Assembly (NCBI RefSeq): GCF_003853415.1
Contig: NZ_QTPP01000015.1
Location: 102,554-166,553, forward strand
Direction: 5' to 3'
DNA length: 64,000 nt
Source: Burkholderia sp. Bp9142
GTDB lineage: Bacteria > Pseudomonadota > Gammaproteobacteria > Burkholderiales > Burkholderiaceae
Shown here: piece after piece, positions 35,111-45,434 of the stretch
Numbering within the stretch: the stretch's first letter is position 1
How the letters are laid out: each line of letters opens with the position of its first letter
Translations under genes and position numbers: made by a program
The notes under the pieces: model-generated
Told to the model about the DNA's origin: nothing
What the model saw: the letters and a program-made list of their open reading frames with translations, nothing else
The model's database searches: none

Positions 35111-36393
35111 CACACATCGACCACACGCACGATCCGGCTCTACGCAGCTGGGTCGAGGCAGCTAACGACCCCGAAACCGATTTCCCGATTCAGAATTTGC
35201 CGTTTGGGCGGTTTCGGCGCGAGGGCGAGATAGAGTGGCACGTCGGCGTCGCGATCGGCGATCAGGTGCTTGAGCTGAAGCGTGCGGGCCTGATCGAACA
35301 CGACGACATACATGAGCTGATGCGGTTGCCTCGCGCAGAAAGACGGTTGCTGCGCGATGCAATTTCGTTCGGTCTTCGCGTCGGCAGTCCAGACGAGGCG
35401 CGGTTTCGCGCTGCGCTCGTTCCCATGGCGGAAGCCGTGATGGGTCTGCCGTGCACGATCGGCGACTACACGGATTTCTACACCAGTGTTTACCATGCGA
35501 CGAATGTCGGCAAGCAGTTCCGTCCGGACAACCCGCTGCTTCCGAATTACAAGTGGGTGCCGATCGGGTACCACGGTCGCGCATCGTCGATCGGTGTGAG
35601 TTCGCCGGCGCTCGGCCACACGTTCCGACGGCCGCGCGGCCAGACGCTGGCATCGGGGGCAACCGTGCCGACGGTCGGCCCGTCTCAGAAACTCGACTAT
35701 GAACTCGAGCTGGGCATTTTCGTGGCGCGTCCCAATGCGCTTGGCGAGCCGGTTCCGATCGTTGAGGCGGACGAGCATGTTTTCGGCCTCACGCTGTTCA
35801 ACGACTGGTCCGCGCGCGATATTCAACCGTGGGAGTATCAACCGCTCGGGCCGTTCCTCAGCAAGAACTTTGCATCGACGGTCTCACCGTGGATGGTGAC
35901 GCTCGACGCGCTCGAGCCGTTCCGCGAAACGTATCGGCGACCGGCAGGCGATCCCGATCCGCTTCCATATCTGGATTCACCTGGTAACCGCGAGCGAGGC
36001 GCGATTTCGATCGAACTCGAGGTGTGGCTTCAGACTGAAGAAATGCGTGCCGCGGGCCACGCTGGGGATTGCATTGGCCGCTCGAACTATCGCGATGCCT
36101 ACTGGACCGTCGCGCAACTCGTCGCACATCACACCGTGAACGGCTGCAATCTTCAAGATGGAGATCTTCTGGGCACGGGGACGCTTTCTGGCCCGACGCC
36201 GGATGCTGCGGGCTCGTTGCTCGAACTCACAACGGGTGGGAAATCTCCGATCATGCTGTCGAATGGCGAGACGCGAGGTTTCCTCCTCGACGGCGACACG
36301 GTCATCTTGCGGGCGTATTGCCATCGTGACGGTTTGCGCCGGATCGGCTTCGGCGAATGCCGCGGTACGGTCCTTCCAGCGGTCGGCAACTGA
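35107..36393 (+). CDS. fahA: Fumarylacetoacetase
   Basis: The 428-residue protein has the two-domain layout of true fumarylacetoacetases: N-terminal DFPIQNLPFGRFRR, then FYTSVYHATNVGKQFRP, NYKWVPIGYHGRASS, KLDYELELGIFV (metal ligands), FNDWSARDIQPWEY and GDLLGTGTLSGP. It cleaves fumarylacetoacetate to fumarate and acetoacetate. ATGA overlap with the VOC gene shows coupling. Next come genes that handle the acetoacetate. Confidence 0.95.
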   Translation: MTHIDHTHDPALRSWVEAANDPETDFPIQNLPFGRFRREGEIEWHVGVAIGDQVLELKRAGLIEHDDIHELMRLPRAERRLLRDAISFGLRVGSPDEARFRAALVPMAEAVMGLPCTIGDYTDFYTSVYHATNVGKQFRPDNPLLPNYKWVPIGYHGRASSIGVSSPALGHTFRRPRGQTLASGATVPTVGPSQKLDYELELGIFVARPNALGEPVPIVEADEHVFGLTLFNDWSARDIQPWEYQPLGPFLSKNFASTVSPWMVTLDALEPFRETYRRPAGDPDPLPYLDSPGNRERGAISIELEVWLQTEEMRAAGHAGDCIGRSNYRDAYWTVAQLVAHHTVNGCNLQDGDLLGTGTLSGPTPDAAGSLLELTTGGKSPIMLSNGETRGFLLDGDTVILRAYCHRDGLRRIGFGECRGTVLPAVGN

Positions 36394-36416
36394 CGTAAGT
36401 TCGAAGGAACATCCAG

Positions 36417-37199
36417 ATGATCCAGGGTAAGGTCGCCATCGTGACCGGTTCAACGAGCGGCATTGGGCTTGCCGTTGCGAGAAGATTAGCGGAAGGCGGC
36501 GCAGGCGTTGTTCTGAACGGTTTTCGGCAGGCTGGTGATGTAGAGCCGCTGTGCGCGTCGATCTCAAGTCAGTTCGGCGTGCCGGTGCTGTATAAGCGAG
36601 CGGACATGAGCAATGCGGACGAGATCACCGCGATGGTTGCGGACACGGAGCGCGAGCTCGGAGCTGTCGATATTCTCGTCAACAATGCGGGCGTTCAGCA
36701 CGTTGCGCCGATCGATGAGTTCCCGATTGATCAGTGGGAACAGATTCTGGCAATCAACCTGTCGTCGAATTTCCACTCAATCCGCGCCGCGCTGCCCGGG
36801 ATGAAAGCGCGTGGGTGGGGCCGCATCGTCAACATCGCGTCCGCGCATGGGCTGGTCGCCTCACCGTTCAAATCGGCCTACGTCGCGGCAAAGCATGGGG
36901 TGGTGGGCTTGACGAAGACTGTGGCGCTTGAAGTTGCAGAGACGCCGATCACGTGCAACGCAATCTGTCCGGGCTACGTCAGGACACCGCTTGTCGACGG
37001 ACAGATCCGGGATCAGGCAAAGGCACACAACATGAGCGAGGATCGGGTCGTTCGGGAGGTGATCCTCGCCACCCAGCCTACCAGGCGATTTGCCGAGGCG
37101 GATGCAATCGGCGACACGGTGCGGTTCCTGTGTTCGCCGGCGGCGGACTCAATCACCGGAATTGCGCTACCTGTCGACGGCGGGTGGACTGCACGGTAA
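36417..37199 (+). CDS. SDR-family 3-hydroxybutyrate dehydrogenase-like protein
   Basis: The 260-residue protein has [44 protein letters not shown] (Ser and Tyr-x3-Lys) and a [13 protein letters not shown] end, all typical of 3-hydroxybutyrate dehydrogenase. It interconverts 3-hydroxybutyrate and acetoacetate with NAD. It is 23 bases after fahA, which yields acetoacetate, so the role is coherent. Confidence 0.9.
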   Translation: MIQGKVAIVTGSTSGIGLAVARRLAEGGAGVVLNGFRQAGDVEPLCASISSQFGVPVLYKRADMSNADEITAMVADTERELGAVDILVNNAGVQHVAPIDEFPIDQWEQILAINLSSNFHSIRAALPGMKARGWGRIVNIASAHGLVASPFKSAYVAAKHGVVGLTKTVALEVAETPITCNAICPGYVRTPLVDGQIRDQAKAHNMSEDRVVREVILATQPTRRFAEADAIGDTVRFLCSPAADSITGIALPVDGGWTAR

Positions 37200-37209
37200 C
37201 GGAGTAGCG

Positions 37210-39237
37210 ATGAGCGACAGAACACCCGGATCATTCGTCGCATTGTCTGACGGCGAGCGCAGCAAGTGTGTGTCGGCGATCGATGCGGTGCGGCTCATTC
37301 GACCGGGGGCTACCGTGGCGACCGGGGGCTTCGTCGGGATAGGTTTTCCCGAAGCGGTTGCGGCCGCTCTGGAATCTCTGTATCTGGACACGAGCGTGCC
37401 GGCCGACCAGAAGCCTGCGGCGCTCACGCTGGTGTACGCAGCTGGCCAGGGTGATGGGAAGACAAGAGGCCTCAATCACTTCGGACATGCTGGGCTCATC
37501 AAGCGGGCGATCGGGGGTCATTGGGGGCTCGTACCCAAGCTTCAGAAACTCGCGCTCGAGGGGCAGATCGAAGCGTACAACCTGCCCCAAGGGGTGATTA
37601 CGCATCTATTTCGCGATATCGCGGCCGGAAAGCCGGGTCACCTGAGCCGGATCGGTCTCGGGACATTCGTCGATCCGAGATTCGGCGGCGGACGCCTCAA
37701 CGCGCGCACGGTAGACGAGCTCGTGTCGATCATGCGGGTGCGTGGCGAAGAGTATTTGTTTTACCCAACATTCCCGATCGATGTCGCTATTCTGCGTGGC
37801 ACCACTGCGGATCCGGACGGAAACGTTTCGATGGAGCGCGAGGCGCTGACACTGGAAACGCTGTCGATTGCCATGGCTGCGCGCAACAGCGGCGGGCTCG
37901 TGATCGTGCAAGTCGAGCGACTAGCGGCCGCGGGCGCGCTCAATCCCAGACAAGTGAAGATCCCGGGAATCCTTGTCGACTGCGTCGTACTGGCGCCAAC
38001 GGAACACCATCAGCAGACGTTCGCAACCGACTACGACCCGGCGTACTCGGGTGAATTGCGGGTGAGCACGTCCAGCGCCCAGGCGATGGCGCTCGACGCG
38101 CGCAAGGTCATCGCGCGCCGCGCCGCGATGGAACTTCATACCGGCAGCGTGGTTAATCTCGGTATCGGGATGCCCGAGGGGGTTGCTGCCGTAGCTGCTG
38201 AAGAAAGAGTTTCCGATCTATTCACGCTGACTGCTGAGCCGGGCGTCATTGGAGGTATTCCCGCAGGTGGGCTCAACTTCGGCGCCGCGGTCAATCCACA
38301 CGCGATCATCGATCAACCTTACCAGTTCGATTTCTACGACGGAGGGGGGCTCGACATCGCCATACTCGGCCTCGCGCAGGTCGATGTCGAAGGCAATGTA
38401 AATGTCTCGAAGTTCGGGGCACGGCTCGCTGGCGCCGGCGGCTTTATCAACATCAGTCAGAGCGCGAAGAAGGTGGTTTTCGCTGGCAGTTTCATGACCG
38501 GCGAATGTGAGATCGCTATCACGGCGGGAGGATTGCGGATCGATCGCGACGCCTGTGTCAGAAAGTTTGTCGATACGGTCGAGCATCGAACCTTCTCCGG
38601 AAAGCGCGCGATCGAACTAAACCAGCAGGTGTTGTATATCACTGAACGTTGCGTGTTCGAGCTGAGACAGGATGGGCTGGTGCTGACGGAAGTCGCCCCA
38701 GGTATCGACCTCGAACGTGACGTGCTGGCGCATATGACGTTTCGGCCGTGTATAGACGGTCCGCGGTTAATGAATTCTCGGATCTTCCGCGACGAGCCGA
38801 TGCACCTGCGCAAGCTGCTGGTCGACCTTCTGTTCGACGAACGATTTGCATACGACGCCACAAAGAACGTGCTGTATTTGAACTTCGCGCAACTCGAGAT
38901 CAGAAGCCTCAAGGTAATTGACGCCATTCGCGCCAAGGTCGATGAGGTATGTGCACCGATCGCAGGATCGGGAAGCCGTGTGCAGGTCATCGTCAACTAT
39001 GAAGGTTTCGTGCTGGATCGAGACCTCGAAGACCGCTATTCGGAGATGGTGCAGGATTGCGTTGGACGCTATTACTCGACCGTAACCCGTTTCACCACAA
39101 GCGCGTTCATGCGCGCGAAGTTGGGTGACGCGCTGTCTCGCCGGAAGCTCGCGCCTTACATATTTGAAAGCGAATCGGAGGCAATCGAGAATCTCGCCGT
39201 GCTGCAGAAAGGAGGGACGGGGCAGCACCGGGGATGA
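37210..39237 (+). CDS. Fused alpha-beta acyl-CoA/acetoacetate CoA-transferase (YdiF-like)
   Basis: The 675-residue protein fuses both family I CoA-transferase halves. The alpha part has [18 protein letters not shown] and [16 protein letters not shown], and the beta part has [12 protein letters not shown], then [15 protein letters not shown] with the catalytic Glu. GGAG precedes the ATG at 37210. It would activate acetoacetate with CoA from succinyl-CoA or acetyl-CoA for thiolysis. It closes the tyrosine-pathway operon that begins at or before hpd. Confidence 0.92.
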   Translation: MSDRTPGSFVALSDGERSKCVSAIDAVRLIRPGATVATGGFVGIGFPEAVAAALESLYLDTSVPADQKPAALTLVYAAGQGDGKTRGLNHFGHAGLIKRAIGGHWGLVPKLQKLALEGQIEAYNLPQGVITHLFRDIAAGKPGHLSRIGLGTFVDPRFGGGRLNARTVDELVSIMRVRGEEYLFYPTFPIDVAILRGTTADPDGNVSMEREALTLETLSIAMAARNSGGLVIVQVERLAAAGALNPRQVKIPGILVDCVVLAPTEHHQQTFATDYDPAYSGELRVSTSSAQAMALDARKVIARRAAMELHTGSVVNLGIGMPEGVAAVAAEERVSDLFTLTAEPGVIGGIPAGGLNFGAAVNPHAIIDQPYQFDFYDGGGLDIAILGLAQVDVEGNVNVSKFGARLAGAGGFINISQSAKKVVFAGSFMTGECEIAITAGGLRIDRDACVRKFVDTVEHRTFSGKRAIELNQQVLYITERCVFELRQDGLVLTEVAPGIDLERDVLAHMTFRPCIDGPRLMNSRIFRDEPMHLRKLLVDLLFDERFAYDATKNVLYLNFAQLEIRSLKVIDAIRAKVDEVCAPIAGSGSRVQVIVNYEGFVLDRDLEDRYSEMVQDCVGRYYSTVTRFTTSAFMRAKLGDALSRRKLAPYIFESESEAIENLAVLQKGGTGQHRG

Positions 39238-39294
39238 CAACGCACGTACGCACGGTCGCTTCGCCTCAGCCCCATCGATTTAACTGATTGCGAG

Positions 39295-39849
39295 TCAGCC
39301 ATGCAGGCGGCGCGCGACATCCGCGACGCGCGAGCCATACAGCTTTGCTGTTTCGAGATCGCCGGCTGCCATTTCGTCCGCGCTCGCATCAGCAGGGGAT
39401 TGAACCAGAACGCCGACGGATCCGCCCAGGTTATTGACGTCTTGTCGCGTCGAGGATTTCGCGTTCGCTGGCAGCAGCCCGAGGCTGACCCATACACCGC
39501 CATGCTGGGATGCGAGAGTCTGCAGATAGATCAACGTGACCTGTTTGTCACCGTTGTAGCTGGCGCTGTTGGTAAAGCCGCCGAAAACTTTGTCTTGCCA
39601 TTCGCGCGTGTACCACTTCTTCGATGTGGCATCGGCGAATTTTTTGAATTGCCAGGGCACCGAGCCCATGTAGGTCGGCGCGCCAAGAATGATGGCGTCG
39701 GCGTCAGAAAGCGCCGCCCATCCTTGCTCGTCAACATGGCCTTCTTGGTCGACCGCCACGAGGCGGGCATTCGCGCCTTCGGCGACCGCTTCGGCGACGC
39801 GCTTGGTATGACCGTAGCCGGAGAAGTAGACAACAATGGCGTTCGCCAT
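39295..39849 (-). CDS. WrbA-like flavodoxin-fold NAD(P)H:quinone oxidoreductase
   Basis: The 184-residue protein has the flavodoxin-fold FMN loops: IVVYFSGYGHTKRVAEAV, IILGAPTYMGSVPWQFKKF and the 2-turn segment GGFTNSASYNGDKQVTL. The ATG at 39849 has AGGAG upstream. It reduces quinones in two-electron steps, which may protect against homogentisate-derived quinones. It is divergent from the HxlR gene. Confidence 0.9.
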   Translation of the reverse strand: MANAIVVYFSGYGHTKRVAEAVAEGANARLVAVDQEGHVDEQGWAALSDADAIILGAPTYMGSVPWQFKKFADATSKKWYTREWQDKVFGGFTNSASYNGDKQVTLIYLQTLASQHGGVWVSLGLLPANAKSSTRQDVNNLGGSVGVLVQSPADASADEMAAGDLETAKLYGSRVADVARRLHG

Positions 39850-39934
39850 GATCGCTCCTGTTGAGATATAGAGAACAGTGAGATGAAAGCGGCGAAATGG
39901 TAACGACTGGCAACACTGCGCACAAGAAGGAACC

Positions 39935-40387
39935 ATGATGTCACCTAGTTACCCTGAGGAAACCGAGCTGCGAGAAATGGCTCCCTCTGATGCTCAGTCG
40001 AATGCCGACCGGTCTGAGGCTTTTAGCGTCTACCAGGAGGGATGTCCCGCGCGATTGGTATTCGAGCGATTGGCGGACAAATGGGTACTGCTCGTCGTCA
40101 GATTGTTGAAACGCCGTCCGACGCGCTTCAATCAACTTCGGCGGGAAATAGAAGGTGTTTCTCAGAAAGTGTTGAGTCAAACCTTGCGGCGACTCGAGCG
40201 CGACGGTCTCGTGAGTCGCGAGGTGATTGCGAGCACGCCGGTTGCAGTAGAGTATTCGCTCACCGAATTGGGAAGATCCCTCGCGGAGGCAATCGAGCCT
40301 CTGATTGCGTGGGCGGTAACGCAAATCGAAAATGTTCTGGATGCTCAATTTCGATACGATGCCCAGTCGGGCAAGCGCAACGGATAG
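39935..40387 (+). CDS. HxlR-family regulator
   Basis: The 150-residue winged-helix protein has the HxlR motif EGCPARLVFERLADKWVLLV, followed by RFNQLRREIEGVSQKVLSQTLRRLERDGLV. The conserved Cys in EGCP is the redox or electrophile sensor of HypR/YodB/QorR-type members. Control of the divergent quinone reductase in response to quinone stress is likely; this is inference from the arrangement. Confidence 0.92.
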   Translation: MMSPSYPEETELREMAPSDAQSNADRSEAFSVYQEGCPARLVFERLADKWVLLVVRLLKRRPTRFNQLRREIEGVSQKVLSQTLRRLERDGLVSREVIASTPVAVEYSLTELGRSLAEAIEPLIAWAVTQIENVLDAQFRYDAQSGKRNG

Positions 40388-40476
40388 CTTTGGGCTCGCG
40401 GGATTCCGATGTCTCCTCGCTCGAGCGTGACGTGTTGTGATCTCCTGGGCGACAACAACGACGCACCGGTGTGCAT

Positions 40477-40506
40477 GTGCGCACCGCGATTTCACGCGGC
40501 GCGCAC
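40477..40506. terminator. Hairpin between convergent HxlR and porin genes
   Basis: GTGCGC-a-CCGCG pairs with CGCGG-c-GCGCAC around a six-base loop; on the plus strand GTTTAA follows. It could serve both genes. Confidence 0.55.
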
Positions 40507-40521
40507 GTTTAAGCCCACGCG

Positions 40522-41568
40522 TTAGAACTTGTGGCGGATCCCGATTCGCACCGCAGTTTGGGCGTCAGTGCTGGAAGGGTCGCCGAGTGCAGCCTGGGCT
40601 TGTGCACCGAACCCGTGATCATGTGCCAACGCGCCGACCAGGTAGACGTCGGTGCGCTTCGACAGGAAGTAGTCCGCGCTGATAACCAGTTGATTTGCAC
40701 TGCCAACACCGTTGTTCCGGTGCTGATACTGGAAGCCGCCGGCCAACGACAGCGCCGGAATGACTTGGTAGCTCGCGCCTCCCTCATACGTCGTTGCGCG
40801 AGCCTTGGTGCCGCTCGACAACTGGACATCTGTCACAAGGGCGAACAGGCGCGCCTTGCCGATGTTGTACGCGCCCCCACCAGCAATTTCTCGCGAGTTT
40901 GCCGTGCTGGTCGCGTTATGGATCGACATGTACGCGAGCGATGTGCTGAACGGGCCGTTGTCGTAGTTCACGACGAAGTTGCTGGAGCTGTTCGTGCCCA
41001 TCGACCCGGCGACGTTGCCGAAGCCGTACATCGCGCCAAAGCTGAAGCCGCCAATGGTCGGCGACTGATACTTGACCGAGTTGTTGACTTCGTCGCCCCA
41101 GACGCGGTTATCGAGCGCATAGCCGCCAGATGCATAGGCGGGCAGGCTCCATGCGAGCAAGCCGGCAGGAGTGTTGGCGCCGATCGCGTAGGCGGGCAGG
41201 ATGTCGCCGATGAAGTCGTACTGGCGGCCGAGCGTCAGCGTACCCCAGCTATTGCTGAGCCCGACGAAGGCTTGGCGCCCGAACATGAGGCCGCCTTGGC
41301 CCAACTGGCCATTGCCGACATCGAAGCCGTTTTCCAGCACGAAGATCGCCTTGAGTCCGCTGCCGAGATCCTCCGTACCCTTGAGGCCCCAGCGGCTACC
41401 CTGGGACGACCCCGAAACGAACTGCACTTCCGACCCATGGCCGGTCGGCGTCACGACGTTGTTGGTGTAGGTGACGCCGGCGTCGATCAGCCCATAGAGC
41501 GTGACCGAAGACTGGGCAAAGGCGGAACTGCTGCAGAGCAAAGCGGCAGCCATAACTTTCATTTTCAT
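40522..41568 (-). CDS. Gram-negative outer-membrane porin
   Basis: The 348-residue product has a signal peptide (MKMKVMAAALLCSSSAFA, then QSSVTLYGLIDAG), the porin segment SRWGLKGTEDLGSGLKAIFVLENGF and ends VRIGIRHKF with terminal Phe. GGAG six bases before the ATG at 41568 decides the start. It is related to but distinct from the porin at 9538. It follows the ABC binding-protein gene and probably shares its transcript. Confidence 0.95.
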   Translation of the reverse strand: MKMKVMAAALLCSSSAFAQSSVTLYGLIDAGVTYTNNVVTPTGHGSEVQFVSGSSQGSRWGLKGTEDLGSGLKAIFVLENGFDVGNGQLGQGGLMFGRQAFVGLSNSWGTLTLGRQYDFIGDILPAYAIGANTPAGLLAWSLPAYASGGYALDNRVWGDEVNNSVKYQSPTIGGFSFGAMYGFGNVAGSMGTNSSSNFVVNYDNGPFSTSLAYMSIHNATSTANSREIAGGGAYNIGKARLFALVTDVQLSSGTKARATTYEGGASYQVIPALSLAGGFQYQHRNNGVGSANQLVISADYFLSKRTDVYLVGALAHDHGFGAQAQAALGDPSSTDAQTAVRIGIRHKF

Positions 41569-41639
41569 TAGGATCTCCAAATTAATCGTCGATAAATTGA
41601 TTCAAATGTTTTGTTTTACTTATTGAAATCGGGTGCGAT

Positions 41640-42770
41640 TCATTTGAGCGAGATCGTGGTCATCGGCGAGAACTTCCCGCCTTTCGCTTCATACAGGGTG
41701 ACGTTCGCCGCGCGCAGATCGCCCTTGTCGTCAAAAGCGATCTTTCCGGTCACGCCGTCGAAATCAACCTTCTTCATCGCCGGCAGGTAGTCAGCAGGTG
41801 ACGTCGAATTCGCAAGGCGCATTGCGTTGATGAGCGCCCAGGTCGCATCGTAAGCGTACGGCGCGAAGAGCACGACCGATCCGTACTTCTTGAACTTTTG
41901 CTCGAATGATTTGCCCTTCGGCATGCTTTCGAGCGGCTGGCCGGATTCGGCCGACACGGTGCCTTCCGCGGCGCCGGGGCCGGCGAGCTCGATGAACTTT
42001 TCGGTTTCGATCGCCGAGCCGACGAGTGCAGTCTTCATCGCAAGACTGGTCATCTGCTTACGCATCGGGCCTGCCTGCGCGTCGACGCCGCCGTAGAAAA
42101 TGGCCTGCGCATCCTTCGACTTAATAGAGGTCAGGATGCCGCGAAAGTCGATCGTCTTGTCCGACACGTATTGACGATCCACGACTTCCACGCCGGCGGC
42201 CTTCAATTCGTTCGCTACGACGTCCGCGAGGCCTTGGCCGTATGCGGTCCGATCGTCGACAATGGCCACACGCTTGTAGCCTTTCGTCTTTGCAATGTAT
42301 TGGGCGATTGCGCGACCAACGTAGCTATCGTCGCCGATGACACGGAAGGCAGTCGCGAAACCCTGTCGAGTGAGGATCGGATTGGTCGCCGACGGCGACA
42401 CCTGCGGGATGTCGGCATTCGAATACGCCTTCGACGCCGGGATCGTTGCGCCGGACGTGATGTGGCCGACGACGCCGTTCACCTTCTCATCGATGAATTT
42501 CTGAGCGATGGCGACCGCGGTCTTCGGGTCGGCTGCATCGTCTTGGGCGTCAAGGACGAAATGCACCGGTACACCTTTGATCTTGATTCCGGCGGCGTTT
42601 GCGTCGTCGATAGCCAGGCGGACACCGTTTTCTGCGTCCTTGCCTACGTGTGCAACCTGGCCGGTGAGCGGGCCGCCGTATCCGATGGTCACTGTCTGGT
42701 CCGCATGAGCGAGGGCCGTGACAGCAGCCATGCAGGCCAGAGCGAGCGTATTTTTCGTTGCCGTTTGCAT
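41640..42770 (-). CDS. Branched-chain-amino-acid-type ABC substrate-binding protein
   Basis: The 376-residue periplasmic protein has a signal peptide ending near ALAHA and a LivJ/LivK-like fold: IGYGGPLTGQVAHVGKDAENG, NGVVGHITSGATIPAS, PQVSPSATNP and YAYDATWALINAM. The permease and ATPase genes are not in the window, so it must use a transporter encoded elsewhere. It may bind the aromatic or N-methyl amino acid handled by the surrounding genes. A GTG at 42779 is an alternative start; AAGGTGA lies before the ATG. Confidence 0.92.
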   Translation of the reverse strand: MQTATKNTLALACMAAVTALAHADQTVTIGYGGPLTGQVAHVGKDAENGVRLAIDDANAAGIKIKGVPVHFVLDAQDDAADPKTAVAIAQKFIDEKVNGVVGHITSGATIPASKAYSNADIPQVSPSATNPILTRQGFATAFRVIGDDSYVGRAIAQYIAKTKGYKRVAIVDDRTAYGQGLADVVANELKAAGVEVVDRQYVSDKTIDFRGILTSIKSKDAQAIFYGGVDAQAGPMRKQMTSLAMKTALVGSAIETEKFIELAGPGAAEGTVSAESGQPLESMPKGKSFEQKFKKYGSVVLFAPYAYDATWALINAMRLANSTSPADYLPAMKKVDFDGVTGKIAFDDKGDLRAANVTLYEAKGGKFSPMTTISLK

Positions 42771-43363
42771 GTGGTTCACCTTTGCAGGGTATGTCTATGT
42801 AAAGAGACCTTCCACACGATGCGTGGCAAGCGATGTGGGAATCCGGTCAGCGGAACTGGACCAGCATGCCTGCGCGTTGATGCGCTGCGACCAAACCTCC
42901 GCAAACGGCGCCGCAAACAGACAATGGACAGTTCTGTACGTAAGATAAGTATTTCAATATCTTTGATCAACGTCTTTCTGTGAACAAAGCGTAGTGGTTT
43001 ACGCCCCTGAGGTATCCGTCAGTAACTAGGTGAGCCTGAGGTAGCATAAGCAGGCGTAAGAACCTAGAATTCACGGAACGCCGAGGCAGTTTCCTCTTAA
43101 GACTTTGGAAGCTGCATGTGCATGGGCCGGACACGAGCCGGAGGCTCGTCGCCACCGTGTTGGAAAGCTGCCGCGTGATCGTTGTGATAATGGGCGATCC
43201 TGTCCATTGTTGGACGACGCCACGCCCCATCCTTGGAGGACACCTCTGCCTTGAGGGAGGGTGCGAAACGGGGGCAGAGCAGAGAGCGGTTATGTCTTTG
43301 CATGAGGCCGGGTGGCAACCGGGAATGCTATGCTTGACCACAATCAACTTGGACCAGTTACGA
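42771..43363. other. Divergent regulatory region (ABC binding protein / TetR)
   Basis: This stretch of about 590 bases has open frames with no recognisable product. The only motif seen is the operator-like site at 42925-42939. Confidence 0.45.
42925..42939. promoter_or_regulatory. Operator-like site TGGACA-GTT-CTGTAC
   Basis: An imperfect inverted repeat (GGACAg/CTGTaC arms) shared with two sites between the folB-like and folD genes (45815 and 45923). It lies about 150 bases before the binding-protein gene. Confidence 0.5.
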
Positions 43364-43993
43364 ATGCAGCAGGAAAAAGTGAGTGAGAAGCCGACCAGGA
43401 AGATGACCAAGGCAGCGCGCCCAGTCGTTGACCGGACCGTTTGGCTTGATGCGGCGAGGGCGATTCTGATCGAGCAGGGTGTTGACGCTGTCAAGGTCGA
43501 GCCCCTTGCAGCGATGCTTGAGATCAGCCGGAGCAGCTTCTACTGGCACTTCAAGAATCGCCAGGAACTGCTCGATGCTCTGATCGAGTACTGGACCGAG
43601 GTGAACGACCGGACACTTCGGTCACTAGTCGAGCCCGATGATTCGAATCCGAAGGAGCGCGAGCAGCTCGCGAAGGCGCGCTTGCGGCAGTTGGTGAACC
43701 TCTTTATCGACGAGCGGCAGTTTTCGTCGGAATTCGATATGGCTATGCGCGAGTGGGCTCGCAAAGACGCGGCTGTGGCAAAAGAGGTAGCGCGAATCGA
43801 TCGCGAACGCATTGCGCACCTGCAAAAGATTTTTCAGGAGATGGGGCATTCGAAGCCGGATAGCCTGATCCGCGCGAAGATCCTCTATTTCCATCAGCTC
43901 GGGTATTACCTGACCGGCATCAAGGAAAGTCAGGCGGTGCGTACGCGTGTGGCGCCGCGGTACCTTGAGGTATTGAGCGGCATCAAGCTCTGA
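43364..43993 (+). CDS. TetR-family regulator
   Basis: The protein of about 209 residues has a helix-turn-helix: DAARAILIEQGVDAVKVEPLAAMLEISRSSFYWHFKNRQELL. The ATG at 43364 is used; the GTG at 43379 has AGGA five bases before it and may be the true start. The recognition helix (ISRSSFYWHF) differs from the other TetR proteins here. It is divergent from the binding-protein/porin genes and convergent with the aminotransferase gene. It is the best-placed candidate to bind the TGGACA-N3-CTGTAC sites. Confidence 0.88.
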   Translation: MQQEKVSEKPTRKMTKAARPVVDRTVWLDAARAILIEQGVDAVKVEPLAAMLEISRSSFYWHFKNRQELLDALIEYWTEVNDRTLRSLVEPDDSNPKEREQLAKARLRQLVNLFIDERQFSSEFDMAMREWARKDAAVAKEVARIDRERIAHLQKIFQEMGHSKPDSLIRAKILYFHQLGYYLTGIKESQAVRTRVAPRYLEVLSGIKL

Positions 43994-43997
43994 GTAT

Positions 43998-44033
43998 AAA
44001 AAAATGCGGCAGCGGACAAAGCGTCCGTGCCGC
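43998..44033 (-). terminator. Rho-independent terminator of the aminotransferase gene
   Basis: Arms GCGGCAGCGGAC and GTCCGTGCCGC (one bulge) are followed on the minus strand by seven T residues, 109 bases after the aminotransferase stop. The hairpin also follows the convergent TetR gene directly. Confidence 0.85.
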
Positions 44034-44141
44034 GCAAATCGGCTCTCTCGGACCGATGTAGGGACGATAAATGGCAGGCCTCTCAGGGCCATTGCCATTG
44101 TTTCGATGACAGACGTTGGAGGGTTTGGGGTGAATCAGGTT

Positions 44142-45332
44142 TTACCTGGACACCTTCGCGAATGCGTCTGCCACATATTCCACATTGTTCTCGTTCAGCC
44201 CTGCGACACAGATGCGCCCGGTCGATACCGCATACACACCGAAATCGGTCTGGAGCGCTGCAACTTCCTGCGCGCTCAGGCCGGTGTACGCGAACATGCC
44301 GCGCTGCTTGACGATGTGATCGAAGTTGCGATCTGGCGCGGCCTTTGTCAGCGACGCGTGCAGCTTCTCGCGCATCGTGACGATGCGTGTACGCATCGCT
44401 TCCAACTCGTCGGTCCATTGCGTGCGCAGGGCGTTGTCCGACAGCACGGTCGAAATCAAGCGCATCCCGTGCGTCGGCGGCGACGAATAGTTGCGGCGAA
44501 TCGTGAATTTGAGTTGCCCGAGGACGTTGGCGGTTTGCGCCGAGTTCGCGCAATGAACGGTCAAGGCGCCGCATCGCTCGCCGTAGAGCGAAAAGATCTT
44601 CGAGAACGAGCTACTGACGAGGAAGTTCATGCGCCGGCGAGCGAGATCACGGACAACGAACGCATCTTCCTCGAGGCCGGCGGCAAAGCCTTGATACGCG
44701 ATGTCCACGAACGGGATCAAGTCGCGTTCTTCGACGAGATCGAGAATTTCCTGCCACTGTTCGCGGGTAGGGTCGACGCCGGTCGGGTTGTGGCAGCACG
44801 GATGCAGAAGGACGATGTCGCGCGGTTTGAGATTGCGCAGGTCCGCGATCATGCCCTGGAAATCGAGTCCTTTCGACTTGGCATCGTAGTAGCGGTACCG
44901 GCCGACAGTGAAGCCCGCGCCTTCGAAGATGCCGATGTGGTTATCCCACGTCGGGTCCGTCACATGAACGGAGCTCGTCGGGAAATGGTGTCGCAGGAAA
45001 TCAGCGCCCACTTTGAGCGCCCCGCTTCCGCCGACAGACTGCACGATGGCAAGCGAGTCGCGAAGCGAGTCCGCATGTTCGCCGAACAGAAGCGCGCCGA
45101 CGTAGGAGCGATACACCTTGTCGCCCTCGATCGGCAGGTATGAAGTCGGCGCGTTTGCTTCGAAGATGCGAGACGCTGCCTCACGGACCGACGGCAGAAC
45201 GGGAATATGTCCCGCCTCGTCGTAATAGATGCCGACACCGAGGTTGACCTTTTGTGTGCGCGGATCGTGCGCGTACTTTTCCATGAGCCCGAGGATCGGG
45301 TCGCCGGAAAAGGGCTGAACATTCGAGAACAT
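44142..45332 (-). CDS. tyrB: Aromatic-amino-acid/aspartate aminotransferase
   Basis: The 396-residue fold-type I PLP enzyme begins FSNVQPFSGDPILGLMEKYAHD. It has HPCCHNPTGVDPT, FVDIAYQGFAAG, the Schiff-base Lys in SSSFSKIFSLYGERCG, and substrate-carboxylate Arg in STGRICVAGLN. This is the class Ia aminotransferase subgroup that includes TyrB. In this context it would convert tyrosine to 4-hydroxyphenylpyruvate, the HPPD substrate. AAGGA precedes the ATG at 45332. It has a strong terminator. Confidence 0.92.
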   Translation of the reverse strand: MFSNVQPFSGDPILGLMEKYAHDPRTQKVNLGVGIYYDEAGHIPVLPSVREAASRIFEANAPTSYLPIEGDKVYRSYVGALLFGEHADSLRDSLAIVQSVGGSGALKVGADFLRHHFPTSSVHVTDPTWDNHIGIFEGAGFTVGRYRYYDAKSKGLDFQGMIADLRNLKPRDIVLLHPCCHNPTGVDPTREQWQEILDLVEERDLIPFVDIAYQGFAAGLEEDAFVVRDLARRRMNFLVSSSFSKIFSLYGERCGALTVHCANSAQTANVLGQLKFTIRRNYSSPPTHGMRLISTVLSDNALRTQWTDELEAMRTRIVTMREKLHASLTKAAPDRNFDHIVKQRGMFAYTGLSAQEVAALQTDFGVYAVSTGRICVAGLNENNVEYVADAFAKVSR

Positions 45333-45434
45333 AGAAATCCTTCGATAAAAAGGTACAAATCTGGGCGGCACGTGAGGTTGCGAGCTTCTCGCCCCTTCGA
45401 ATTCGCCGAGTGCCGCGTGGACGAATGGTCTACG

